In this document: positions 7,482 through 15,776 of the stretch, piece after piece | How the letters are laid out: every line of letters starts with the position of its first letter | Numbering within the stretch: position 1 is the first letter of the stretch | Source of the DNA: Bacillus zhangzhouensis | Lineage (GTDB): Bacteria > Bacillota > Bacilli > Bacillales > Bacillaceae | DNA: 60,590 nucleotides | Direction of reading: 5' to 3' | NCBI RefSeq assembly: GCF_000715205.1 | Contig: NZ_JOTP01000019.1 | Span: 1-60,590 of the forward strand | The notes under the pieces: generated by a model | What the model was told of the DNA's origin: nothing | Database searches by the model: none | The model's input: only the letters and a program-made list of their open reading frames with translations | Made by a program: the position numbers and the translations under genes

Positions 7482-9341
7482 TTATTTATCCCATACCCTC
7501 ATCTGCTTTATGACCAATGTTGCCGTTTCACTCGGATGGCTAAGTGGGAAATGATGACCATATGGAACAAAATCAACCTTGCCAAGATGTGACGGGGCAG
7601 AATAGCCTTTGTCATAATCCCCCCAAATAATATAAAGACGATCCTTTGTGACTTCATTGAAATCATCTTGATCGGTTTTCTGTAGTAAGCTGTTAAGCTG
7701 AACCGTCGTATTTAATATTCTAGGAGACGTAAAACTATTTCTGACTTTTTCAATATAATGTTCAGGGATGCTCTCCGTATTTTCAAACAAACCATTCCTT
7801 AATACATAACGCCCTATCATATTAGTCGTTGCCCATTTCAATGTCCATTTGTTCATCAATTGAGGAACATTTAGCAATTTAGCATTTTTCTTATCAACTG
7901 GTGGCTGAAGTAAAGTGATTGAATACTTCTTATCGATGTACTCTTGTACCAATGCCTCTAGAAGAATATACGCACCAAATGAATGGCCGATTAGATGTGC
8001 ACCATTCGTCGCTTTCTCCAATAACTTTTTCACGACATTCAAATACATATCTAGAAGATGTTTCTCTCGTTTAAAAGGAGAACGTCCCAAGCCTGGAAGA
8101 TCCAAGATCCATACAGGTTGACCCGTTTTTTCATGTAGCTCTTGTGCTAAGGGGAATAAATCCTCTCCATCACTCAATAAACCATGTAATAAAATAAACG
8201 GTTTACCCTCTCCTTTTAATTGGTAAAGGGTCGTGTTATCACATAGTGTTCGTTTAAATAAATGATCATCCTTACCGTTTGGATTCATCATTCGATAATC
8301 CAGATCAGCTACTACAGCAGGGAAAAATTTCATGACACTCGTCTTCTTAAACCAATCTTCTCCCATTATTTTTTTTACTGCAACATTTGAAAATGTTCGT
8401 TTTGTCATAAAGTTCAGTCCATCAGAAGGAATGTTTGTTATTTTACTTACGCCACTATTCATAATAGCTTTCATCAGTGGCATTGGGACAGAGGTTTTTG
8501 GTGCCCTCATATTCATACTTTCTGACATCATACTTAATAATTCACCAATGTTCTGATCGTGCTGCCAGTCTTCAACAAGCGTATATGTTTGAATAGCTGG
8601 CTGCTCCAATCTGAAAACCTGCACAATAAACTTCGCAAACTCATCGTTTGAAATAAGTGGTAACCGATAGTCCTTACCTCCAGGAATCACTGGCATGAGC
8701 CCTCTTCGCATACTCTTCACAAGCAAACCCAATCCTGCAATTTGCTCTGTACTCCCTGTTTGACTACTACCGACGACAGTTGGCGGATTAATGACAGAAA
8801 GCGGATAACCTACTGCTAATGCCTGTTGACGGATATAAAGATCTGCTAAAAATTTTGTTCTCTCATAGGGATTTTTTATTTTCAAATAATGGTTTCCTTC
8901 TTTAAACACATCAATTGCAATCTTACTATTTTGATCATCAAAGGGACTCATATAACCGACAACATGAATAAATTGCTGCAAGCCCTTCAATTGATGAATA
9001 CTTTTAGCTAACTCACTAATGTGTTTGGCGCCATTCAAAAAGACAGAAGCTGCCTCTTTCCTGGTTGCTTGAATATCCATGGGTCCTCCTGCGTGAATGA
9101 TCACATCCGTTTTATATACCCTCTCCTGAACTTCAGGACTTAGACCCAAATCGACTTTCGTCAAATCACCTTCAACAAAGTGCATCACTGCCTCTTTTAA
9201 AATGCCTCTTTCTTGAAAAATGCGTGTTGCTTTACTTTTTGACCTTACTAAAAGAAGAATGTTCACATCCTCTTTCACTAATTCTTCGACTAACTGCTTT
9301 CCAATAAAGCCTGTTCCACCAATTAAAAATACTGTTTTCAT
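7482..9341 (-). CDS. Fusion of SDR-type reductase/epimerase and alpha/beta hydrolase
   Basis: The 619-residue protein has two enzymes in one chain. Residues 1-345 form an extended short-chain dehydrogenase with the NAD(P) motif GGTGFIG (8-14) and a YERTK active-site pair, as in thioester reductases and 3-beta-HSD-like proteins. Residues 365-619 form an alpha/beta hydrolase with an oxyanion-loop HGLLSDGED, nucleophile Ser454 in GHSFGA, a probable Asp in WGDYDKG and a His in YGHHFPLSHP. The start at 9341 follows AAGGAG; upstream codons overlap that site. A TetR-type gene lies directly upstream in the same direction, and both have the same 20-bp operator. Substrates are unknown; a lipid or aromatic ester is a guess. 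Confidence 0.82.
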   Translation of the reverse strand: MKTVFLIGGTGFIGKQLVEELVKEDVNILLLVRSKSKATRIFQERGILKEAVMHFVEGDLTKVDLGLSPEVQERVYKTDVIIHAGGPMDIQATRKEAASVFLNGAKHISELAKSIHQLKGLQQFIHVVGYMSPFDDQNSKIAIDVFKEGNHYLKIKNPYERTKFLADLYIRQQALAVGYPLSVINPPTVVGSSQTGSTEQIAGLGLLVKSMRRGLMPVIPGGKDYRLPLISNDEFAKFIVQVFRLEQPAIQTYTLVEDWQHDQNIGELLSMMSESMNMRAPKTSVPMPLMKAIMNSGVSKITNIPSDGLNFMTKRTFSNVAVKKIMGEDWFKKTSVMKFFPAVVADLDYRMMNPNGKDDHLFKRTLCDNTTLYQLKGEGKPFILLHGLLSDGEDLFPLAQELHEKTGQPVWILDLPGLGRSPFKREKHLLDMYLNVVKKLLEKATNGAHLIGHSFGAYILLEALVQEYIDKKYSITLLQPPVDKKNAKLLNVPQLMNKWTLKWATTNMIGRYVLRNGLFENTESIPEHYIEKVRNSFTSPRILNTTVQLNSLLQKTDQDDFNEVTKDRLYIIWGDYDKGYSAPSHLGKVDFVPYGHHFPLSHPSETATLVIKQMRVWDK

Positions 9342-9355
9342 ATGAAATCTCCTTT

Positions 9356-9375
9356 TTAGTACCACCCAGTACTAA
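9356..9375. promoter_or_regulatory. TetR-type operator before the fusion gene
   Basis: TTAGTAC-N6-GTACTAA lies between the TetR stop and the start of the fusion gene, directly upstream of its ribosome binding site. It has the same arms and spacing as the site at 9987-10006. Confidence 0.75.
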
Positions 9376-9399
9376 TTTAGTGTAAAAAAAATGCTTCTT

Positions 9400-9966
9400 T
9401 TATCGAAGCAAGTTAAATAAATGATCTGCTGTTTTCGTGATGACAGTTGCATCCTTCAATGTTTCTGAAATAAATAACGCTCCTTCAAGATTTGTAATAA
9501 AAAGTGATGCCACCTCATCAATCTGAATCGTATGTCTGAATTCTCCCTTCTCTACTCCTTGTTTCAGTAATAAAGATACTTTCTTTTGTAATCCTGTAAA
9601 AAAAAGACCTATTTTTTCTTTAATTTGCGTGGCCTGTGTAGGACTTTGAATATAAAGAGTAATAAATGGACAGCCGCCCTTATAGTCTCTCGACTGAACC
9701 CCTTGTGATAATTGCTTTAAAAACAGCTGAATACGATCTTCAACTAAAAATTGGTTCTGAGACAGTACGTCATCAATTGCAGATTGATACATGTCAATCC
9801 AATAATCAACGACTCCTTCTAATAATTCTTCCTTATTAGAAAAGTGATAATACACATTAGACTTTGATACTTTGCTTACACGTACTAATTCATCCATGCT
9901 TGTATAAGCAAACCCTTTTTCTAAAAATAATGTTGCAGCTACTTCAAGTACACGTTTTTGATTCAT
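9400..9966 (-). CDS. TetR/AcrR-family repressor
   Basis: With the start at 9966 the protein has 188 residues. The N-terminal helix-turn-helix (AATLFLEKGFAYTSMDELVRVSKVSKSNVYYHF in outline, about residues 8-40) is typical of TetR, and YYHFSNKEELL closes the DNA-binding domain. The C-terminal ligand domain resembles the TetR_C group of YxaF/LmrA type. The start at 9966 has AAAGGT at a good distance; the upstream ATG at 9984 sits only 2 bases from the operator and has no ribosome binding site. The repressor probably controls itself and the downstream reductase-hydrolase. Confidence 0.85.
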   Translation of the reverse strand: MNQKRVLEVAATLFLEKGFAYTSMDELVRVSKVSKSNVYYHFSNKEELLEGVVDYWIDMYQSAIDDVLSQNQFLVEDRIQLFLKQLSQGVQSRDYKGGCPFITLYIQSPTQATQIKEKIGLFFTGLQKKVSLLLKQGVEKGEFRHTIQIDEVASLFITNLEGALFISETLKDATVITKTADHLFNLLR

Positions 9967-9986
9967 TAATTTTACCTTTGTCATAA

Positions 9987-10006
9987 TTAGTACTATATAG
10001 TACTAA
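9987..10006. promoter_or_regulatory. TetR-type operator before the repressor gene
   Basis: TTAGTAC-TATATA-GTACTAA is a perfect 20-bp palindrome just upstream of the tetR start. It matches the operator at 9356-9375 in both arms and in spacing. Confidence 0.8.
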
Positions 10007-10071
10007 TTTAAATATTGCAAGTGTTGATGTTCATTTAGAAAAAAGTCTGATGAAAGAAATGCCCGCAAAAC

Positions 10072-10107
10072 AAAAAAAGCTCGAAAATCTAATATTGATT
10101 TTCGAGC
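10072..10107 (-). terminator. Terminator of the rRNA methyltransferase gene
   Basis: An 11-bp stem, GCTCGAAAATC/GATTTTCGAGC, is followed on the minus strand by seven T. Confidence 0.85.
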
Positions 10108-10120
10108 CTTGATTTAAAGT

Positions 10121-11506
10121 CTATTTTTTCACGAGCGATACAACGGTCTCCACATGCGCCGTATGCGGAAACATATCCACTGGCTGCATGTATTCGATCT
10201 TGTAGTCTCTTGACATGTACTCAAGGTCTTTTGCTAGTGTGGATGGGTTGCAAGAGACGTAGACAAAGCGTTTTGGTTTGACTTGTTTGACGGTGTCTAG
10301 GAAGGTGCTTTCGCAGCCTGTTCTTGGCGGGTCCACGACGATGACGTCAGGACGGAAGCCTTCTTTGACCCATTTTGGCAGCCAGTGTTCCGCTGTTCCT
10401 GTCACATAGGTTGTGTTTTTCATACCATGTTTTTTGGCATTTTTCTTGGCATCATCAATTGATTCTTTGATGACATCCATTCCCCTTACTTCTTTGGCGC
10501 CATCTGAGAGCCACATCCCAATGGTCCCAACACCGCAATACGCATCGACAAGCTTTTCTTTTCCTGTCAGTTTGGCTGCTTTTTTCGCTTCGTCGTATAG
10601 CTTTAGCGTTTGCTTCGGATTCAATTGGAAGAATGCACGTGCACTTAGTTCAAATGAAACGTCTCCTAAAAATTCTTGGATGACCATGTTGCCTGCTAAG
10701 TGTGATGTCTTATGTCCAAAAATGACAGACGTTTTTTCGCCATTGATATTGTGCATAATGGATGTCACTTCTGGCAGACGTTTTTGAATGGCTTCGGCAA
10801 TTTCTTTTTTCTTTGGAAATTCAGGTTTTGATGTGACAAGAACGACTTGTACTTCACCTGTTTCAAAGCCAACTCGCACGACAATCGATCGCACGTCACC
10901 TTTTCTTGTCCGTTCATTGTAAACCGATACGCCGAATTTCTCTAAAATTTTGCGGACAACGCCCGTTGTTTTGTTCGTTTTCGGATGCTGAACGATACAT
11001 TCCTTGATCGGTACAAGCTTATGAGAATTCAGTCCATAAAGCCCAGCGATGATGTCACCGCTATGAGATCGCCCTACTTGGAACTGACTTTTGTTCCGGT
11101 AGTGCCACGGATCTTCCATGCCGATCGTTGGTCGAATGTCTAGCGTTTCGACCGATAGCTTCGTGTGTCGTTCCATTGATTGAATGACAATATCACGTTT
11201 TTCCTTTAGCTGCTGCTCGTACGCCAAATGCTGAAGCTGACAGCCACCGCACTGCTCGTATACTGGACATGGCGGTTTCACTCGATGCTCCGAGCGTTTT
11301 CGCACTTTCCTAACCGTACCTTCTGCATATTTTGCCTGTACATTTGTTGCTTCAACGACCACTTCCTCACCTGGAAGCGCACCCGGGACAAAGACCACTT
11401 GCTTTTTAAAATAACCGACCCCTTCACCATTAATGCCAAGGCGTTTAATGGTAAGCGGGAACTGCTGTCCTTTTTGCAAAAGGGCACCTTGCTGTTTTTC
11501 GTTCAA
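10121..11506 (-). CDS. yfjO: 23S rRNA (uracil-5-)-methyltransferase, RumA/TrmA family
   Basis: The 461-residue enzyme transfers a methyl group from S-adenosylmethionine to C5 of a uracil in rRNA. An N-terminal TRAM domain (about residues 16-72) is followed by Cys80, Cys86 and Cys89, which with a fourth Cys near 173 bind an iron-sulfur cluster as in RumA. The SAM motif [11 protein letters not shown] and the catalytic Cys419 in VSCNPSTL are present. Placement beside yfjP and yfjQ homologues points to YfjO rather than the paralogue YefA (RlmCD). The target uridine is therefore not certain. An independent terminator follows. Confidence 0.88.
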   Translation of the reverse strand: MNEKQQGALLQKGQQFPLTIKRLGINGEGVGYFKKQVVFVPGALPGEEVVVEATNVQAKYAEGTVRKVRKRSEHRVKPPCPVYEQCGGCQLQHLAYEQQLKEKRDIVIQSMERHTKLSVETLDIRPTIGMEDPWHYRNKSQFQVGRSHSGDIIAGLYGLNSHKLVPIKECIVQHPKTNKTTGVVRKILEKFGVSVYNERTRKGDVRSIVVRVGFETGEVQVVLVTSKPEFPKKKEIAEAIQKRLPEVTSIMHNINGEKTSVIFGHKTSHLAGNMVIQEFLGDVSFELSARAFFQLNPKQTLKLYDEAKKAAKLTGKEKLVDAYCGVGTIGMWLSDGAKEVRGMDVIKESIDDAKKNAKKHGMKNTTYVTGTAEHWLPKWVKEGFRPDVIVVDPPRTGCESTFLDTVKQVKPKRFVYVSCNPSTLAKDLEYMSRDYKIEYMQPVDMFPHTAHVETVVSLVKK

Positions 11507-11607
11507 TTCATTCTCTCCGTTCTATCTGAACCTTTATAGGTTGTCCTCATTTTATTCCATCTCATTAGTATATCATGACTTGGACAAAGAGAGAAAATGC
11601 GTTTTAT

Positions 11608-12477
11608 TTATTTGTCTGTCTCGATGCTTCTCCATAAATATAAAGAAGCGTAGCTTAAATAAGGGGTCCACTCCTTGCTTAATGCTGCCATCTCTTCTTT
11701 TGTTGGCTTTTCAGGCAGGTCAAAGTGCCGCTTAATCGCATTTTGAATACCGATATCTGCCATCGGAAAGAGATTGGGTCTTCCAAGCCCATTCATGAGA
11801 ACATTTTGAACTGTCCAAGGTCCAATCCCTCTAATCGGAAGCAGACGTTCTTCGATTTCGATATCCGTTAAGTCGTGTAATTCCTCCAAATCCAGAGAGC
11901 CGCTCACAATTCGCTTTGATACATCAATGACGTATTCCGCCTTTCGCTGACTGAATTGAAGCTTTCTCAAATCGTCTGTTTCAAGGGATGCGATGGTTTC
12001 CGGTAAAGGATCAAACCAAACGCCTTCTATTTGCTCACCGTACGAATGAACAAACCGTTTCGTGAGCTCATAAGCAAACGCAAGATTGAGCTGCTGATGA
12101 ATGATGCATTTCATCAAACAATGATATAAATGGAAGTCCAGCATGAGCGGTGTTCCGATATGACGTTCGAAAATCGACGCAAGATTTGTTTGAGAAAAAT
12201 GGTGATGAACAACGTGTAATTGATGCTCCATGCCAAAAATCCGCTTCACCTCAGAAATGATTGGTTCCTCAGGGCCGTTTGCTTGCACCCGGAATGTAGG
12301 CGCTTCTTTTGTTCCTGTGGCTTGAACGACCACCACGTACGGCTTTTGATTCAGCCTCATCGGTACTTTGATTTCTCTTCTATTCAAATTGACTGCCTTT
12401 AATGGATCACTTGATAAGCGTCTTAGCACTTGATCGAAGTGATACGGCGGCTCAACCACCAGCTGTTTTTCCCACAT
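11608..12477 (-). CDS. yfjP: DNA-3-methyladenine glycosylase, AlkA/HhH-GPD family
   Basis: The enzyme excises alkylated bases at the start of base excision repair. The helix-hairpin-helix LLPIRGIGPWTVQNVLM is followed by the catalytic Asp in FPMADIG (about residue 241 of 289). The start at 12477 (MWEKQLVVEPP) follows GAGG; the open frame runs 45 codons further upstream but looks non-coding. Length matches the B. subtilis YfjP protein as I remember it. It is transcribed towards yfjO with a gap of about 100 bases. Confidence 0.88.
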   Translation of the reverse strand: MWEKQLVVEPPYHFDQVLRRLSSDPLKAVNLNRREIKVPMRLNQKPYVVVVQATGTKEAPTFRVQANGPEEPIISEVKRIFGMEHQLHVVHHHFSQTNLASIFERHIGTPLMLDFHLYHCLMKCIIHQQLNLAFAYELTKRFVHSYGEQIEGVWFDPLPETIASLETDDLRKLQFSQRKAEYVIDVSKRIVSGSLDLEELHDLTDIEIEERLLPIRGIGPWTVQNVLMNGLGRPNLFPMADIGIQNAIKRHFDLPEKPTKEEMAALSKEWTPYLSYASLYLWRSIETDK

Positions 12478-12911
12478 GTTTTTCCTCTTCCTTTCTGCCA
12501 GCACACGCCGATGCGATTGTTTCATTTTGCGTGAATCATTCTCTATATTGAATACTTTGAAATATAAAGAGTACAAGAATTTATCAGTTATATATTCCTT
12601 ATTCTTGGTCATTCTCCTTTTGGATTGATGAACATTTTTAGTCGAATATAGCTAATATTCGACACAATCCCTCAACATTTTAGGATCATTTTCCTTAAAT
12701 TAGAAATAGAACCTATGGGTGATATCTTCTATTTCAAAAATATTTGTATAATTATGACATATCAAGGAGGTGAACAAAGAAATAAGCGGATTAGGCAATC
12801 ATTCGTTTCATCTTGCAGGAACATATTTACCTCATTGATTACCGGCTTCACCTAGTTTCACATTTTACGAAAAAGAAGACCCAAAATTCAAAAACAAAGG
12901 AGATCCGACCA
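12478..12911 (+). other. Intergenic region and yvgO leader
   Basis: The region holds the divergent promoters of yfjP and yvgO. On the plus strand a TATAAT box (12747-12752) is followed 11 bases later by a perfect Shine-Dalgarno sequence (12764-12773) that has no usable start codon, then by about 140 bases of untranslated leader. No good -35 box precedes the TATAAT. Confidence 0.6.
12764..12773 (+). promoter_or_regulatory. Orphan Shine-Dalgarno, possible mRNA 5' stabiliser (STAB-SD)
   Basis: AAGGAGGTGA is fully complementary to the 3' end of 16S rRNA. No ATG, GTG or TTG lies at the proper distance downstream; only a GTG overlaps the motif itself. It falls within about 10 bases of the predicted transcript start, as in the cry3A stabiliser of B. 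thuringiensis. Confidence 0.6.
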
Positions 12912-13418
12912 ATGAAAAAAACAATCCTTTCTGTTGCCCTTGCCACTGCTGTTTCTTCAACACTACCAGTATTCGCTGATGCTGCTGAGCAAAAAACTGC
13001 TCCAGTTTCAACAACTGTTCAGCAAACTGTTTTAAACAAAGCTGCTGAAGGTAAAGCATCTACAAATGCAACAAACGTAAACATTAACTTTGACGTTCTT
13101 GGAATTGCAAATGCACTGATCAATGCTGCAAATGCAAACACAAACCGTGAAGGCTTTGTCAAAGGTTTAATGGAGTCTGCTTTCTATGCTGCTGGCGCTA
13201 AATACAATGTCATGGTATTTAACTTAAGCCAAGGCTACGAGACTCGTTTCAGCGGTGTCAAAACGTTCGCTACTGTGAAATACGGAAGCATTACTTACGG
13301 AGTTTGGGTATTTGAAAATGGATCTTTCACAAATAAAGGTGACGGCGGCTACATCAACTGGGCATTTAGAGGCTGGTTTGACCGTAACGGTGGTTTCGTT
13401 AACTTCCGTCGTCCTTAA
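12912..13418 (+). CDS. yvgO: Secreted stress/antifungal protein, YvgO family
   Basis: The 168-residue precursor has a signal peptide (about residues 1-24, ending VFADA). The mature part contains NFDVLGIANALI, YNVMVFNLSQGYE, YGVWVFENGSFTNKGDGG and INWAFRGWFDR, which I recognise as the YvgO family. B. subtilis YvgO is a secreted general-stress protein, and a B. thuringiensis homologue has been reported as antifungal. The start follows AAAGGAG; the open frame extends upstream, but that part is the leader. The mRNA is predicted to have a stabilising orphan Shine-Dalgarno, which fits high expression. A terminator follows. Confidence 0.75.
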   Translation: MKKTILSVALATAVSSTLPVFADAAEQKTAPVSTTVQQTVLNKAAEGKASTNATNVNINFDVLGIANALINAANANTNREGFVKGLMESAFYAAGAKYNVMVFNLSQGYETRFSGVKTFATVKYGSITYGVWVFENGSFTNKGDGGYINWAFRGWFDRNGGFVNFRRP

Positions 13419-13455
13419 TTCTCGCTTTTATTCATCAATCATACACGCACATGGA

Positions 13456-13484
13456 CCGATCTCAATTATGAGATCGGCTTTTTT
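13456..13484 (+). terminator. Terminator of yvgO
   Basis: The nine-base-pair stem CCGATCTCA/TGAGATCGG is followed by a T run. Confidence 0.85.
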
Positions 13485-13543
13485 GTGGATAAGATGAATA
13501 AGTTTGTGCACGCTGCTTCATGATATAATGCAAGTCTGGAGGG

Positions 13544-14509
13544 GTGTATATGCTGAAAAAACTTGCAGTGACAAAAAACGGAGACTTGATTGAACATGCA
13601 ACATTGCAGCAGCTTTCAAGCCCCGATATCGCCTGGTATTGGATTGACTTTCATGCGCCAACGGAAAAAGAAGCAGCGCTACTGATGGAATTCTTTCAGT
13701 TTCATCCGCTTTCAATTGAAGATTGCTTCCATTATTTGCAGCGGCCTAAGCTTGATTTTTATGAAGAGTATTTATTTTTCGTTCTTCATGCTCTCAATCA
13801 AAAAACACTTCGTTCAGAGGAAGTGGACTTGTTTGTTGGTGAAAGTTTTATTGTCACCTTTCACTTAAAGGAAGCACCTTACATTGATCGTGTGATTCGA
13901 AAGCTAAAAACATCTGATCACGCGCGAAATAGTGGACCTGAGCATCTTGCCTACATGCTGATTGATGATCTGGTTGATGATTATTTCCCGATTATTTATC
14001 AAATTGAAGACAGGCTGAATGAGATTGAAGATGAAGAAGGTCATAAAACGTATGGTACTTTAATGAACGAAGTATTCGGGATTCGCTCAGACTTGTTAAA
14101 GCTAAGAAGGACCATTATTCCGATGAGAGACCTTTTATACCGTATCGTGAACATTAATATGATGAAAAACGACAAAAACCGGCAAGCCTATTTCAATGAT
14201 ATCTATGATCACCTTCTGAAATTGACAGAGATTGTCGAGTCGAACAGAGACATGACAGCAGATTTAAGAGACAGCTATCAGACGCTGAATTCCAATCGGA
14301 TGAATGCGATTATGATGACACTAACGATTGTGTCGACTATTTTTATTCCACTGACCTTTATCGTTGGGGTTTACGGGATGAACTTTGATAACATGCCTGA
14401 ATTGCACTGGAAATACGGCTATTTTGGCGTGCTTATTTTCATGGGTCTGCTCGTCTCGGGTATGCTTTTATGGTTTAAGCATAAAGGGTGGTTTCGGATT
14501 TTTAAATAA
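13544..14509 (+). CDS. yfjQ: CorA-family divalent cation (Mg2+) channel
   Basis: The 321-residue protein has a large acidic cytosolic domain with long helices, then two membrane helices at about residues 258-278 and 291-312. The signature YGMNF (277-281) sits at the end of the first helix, with the MPEL loop after it. This is the selectivity filter of CorA channels, which are homopentamers. A start codon a few codons in (MLKKLAV, 13550) has better spacing from GGAGGGG than the one given, so the protein may be 319 residues. It lies beside yfjP and pdaA, as in B. subtilis. Confidence 0.92.
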   Translation: MYMLKKLAVTKNGDLIEHATLQQLSSPDIAWYWIDFHAPTEKEAALLMEFFQFHPLSIEDCFHYLQRPKLDFYEEYLFFVLHALNQKTLRSEEVDLFVGESFIVTFHLKEAPYIDRVIRKLKTSDHARNSGPEHLAYMLIDDLVDDYFPIIYQIEDRLNEIEDEEGHKTYGTLMNEVFGIRSDLLKLRRTIIPMRDLLYRIVNINMMKNDKNRQAYFNDIYDHLLKLTEIVESNRDMTADLRDSYQTLNSNRMNAIMMTLTIVSTIFIPLTFIVGVYGMNFDNMPELHWKYGYFGVLIFMGLLVSGMLLWFKHKGWFRIFK

Positions 14510-14511
14510 CT

Positions 14512-14543
14512 AAAAAGCCTGCAGTTTCTCTGCAAGCTTTTTT
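14512..14543. terminator. Bidirectional terminator between corA-like gene and pdaA
   Basis: A GCCTGCAG/CTGCAAGC hairpin has A-rich sequence on one side and T-rich on the other, and lies between convergent genes. Confidence 0.8.
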
Positions 14544-15335
14544 CTATAACTGAGGCAGATGCCATACTTTTTCAAGCATGAGATCGTCTAGACTTTTAAA
14601 GGAATACCCCTGTTTTTTGAGAGATGTGATCGCATCATCCAGTGCCTCGGCATTGTCTCTTGAGACGGTATGGAGTAAGTAAATCGCACCTGGATGTGCC
14701 TGTTTCATCATTTGATCGTAGGCATACTGTTTTCCTTTTTGATGATGGATATGCCAATCCACAAAGGCAACTGACCAGAAAACGGTTTGGTAGCCAAGCC
14801 TCTTTGTTTCCTTTAATACTCTTTCGCTAAATACCCCGCGCGGTGGACGTAAATAGAGGTTATCTTGTTTTCCCGTAATTTTGTACACGGCTTCATTTAC
14901 ACTGCCTAGCTCTTCTTTGATTTCTTTCGCACTTTTTTTCGTTAAGTCTGGATGGTGATAGGAGTGGTTGCCGATGATATGTCCTTCCTCTGCCATACGT
15001 TTCACAAGCTGCGGCTGATCCTTCACGAAGTGCCCTGTCACAAAAAAGGTGCCTGGTACTTGGTGTTTTTTCAGCACATCTAAAATTTTGGGTGTGTACC
15101 CATTTTCATAACCATTATCGAATGTAAAGTAAATCTCTTTCTTTTTCGTGTTTCCTAAATAGAAAGCATCATACTTTTTTAAAAGTGTCGTCAGTTCCTT
15201 CCCAGCATCTGCTGGCTTGTGCTCTTTGCTTTTAGCAAATCCCCAATGGATGGGCTTATTAGACTCGGCTGCTGCTTCTGACAGAGGCATTGAAACAAAA
15301 AGCACACATAAACAGATCAGCATATATTTTTTCAT
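14544..15335 (-). CDS. pdaA: Peptidoglycan MurNAc deacetylase PdaA (spore cortex)
   Basis: The 263-residue precursor has a signal peptide (about 1-22) and a NodB-type polysaccharide deacetylase domain. The metal-binding set is visible: Asp73 in TFDNGYENG, and His124 and His128 in NHSYHH. RPPRG and the LLHT near the C-terminus complete the active site. PdaA deacetylates muramic acid so that the muramic delta-lactam of the spore cortex can form, which is needed for germination. In B. subtilis it is made in the forespore under sigma-G. The neighbourhood matches. Confidence 0.93.
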   Translation of the reverse strand: MKKYMLICLCVLFVSMPLSEAAAESNKPIHWGFAKSKEHKPADAGKELTTLLKKYDAFYLGNTKKKEIYFTFDNGYENGYTPKILDVLKKHQVPGTFFVTGHFVKDQPQLVKRMAEEGHIIGNHSYHHPDLTKKSAKEIKEELGSVNEAVYKITGKQDNLYLRPPRGVFSERVLKETKRLGYQTVFWSVAFVDWHIHHQKGKQYAYDQMMKQAHPGAIYLLHTVSRDNAEALDDAITSLKKQGYSFKSLDDLMLEKVWHLPQL

Positions 15336-15412
15336 CTACGTCACTTCCCGGTTTTTCTTTTATTGTGCAGAATATGACCGAGACTCATACGTCCATTCGC
15401 CTGCCAATTTAA

Positions 15413-15438
15413 AGAAAAAAGCCCGCACAAGTGCGAGC
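15413..15438 (-). terminator. Terminator of yfjT
   Basis: GCCCGCAC/GTGCGAGC hairpin with a two-base loop, followed by a T run on the minus strand. Confidence 0.75.
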
Positions 15439-15629
15439 TATTCTTCCTTCCAATCTTTTTTAAACCGTTCATATTTCGCTTCTAGATCGTCAATCATCTG
15501 GATCAATCTGTCTATATCTTCAACGTCTGTTGATTCGGGATCTAATGAATCAATCACATTCATAAACATATCTAATCGGTTCTTTAAATAATCAACCTGC
15601 TGCTCTTTACTATCTGCTGCCTTGCCCAT
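15438..15629 (-). CDS. yfjT: Small acidic SE1561-family protein
   Basis: The 63-residue protein is rich in Asp and Glu and is predicted as a coiled coil throughout (LIQMIDDLEAKYERFKKDW at the end). It fits the uncharacterised SE1561/YfjT family found next to pdaA in Bacillus. It has no signal or membrane segment. It is read in the same direction as pdaA but separated from it by a terminator. Confidence 0.75.
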   Translation of the reverse strand: MGKAADSKEQQVDYLKNRLDMFMNVIDSLDPESTDVEDIDRLIQMIDDLEAKYERFKKDWKEE

Positions 15630-15776
15630 AGATACACTCCCTTTAGCATTTGTTTATAGCTTATCTTTCTTTCCCTTATAAATCAATTGTCTCCCCTCTT
15701 GCGTATAACGGTCATGGGGCTTAAAATTAACTGTTGGCGGGTCTACGTTTACCCGAATGAAAAGGAGATAGATACC

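Noticed and set aside
12773..12836. 22-codon leader peptide starting with GTG within the orphan Shine-Dalgarno
   Set aside because: The GTG overlaps the Shine-Dalgarno itself, so no initiation spacing exists; a stabiliser role is more likely.
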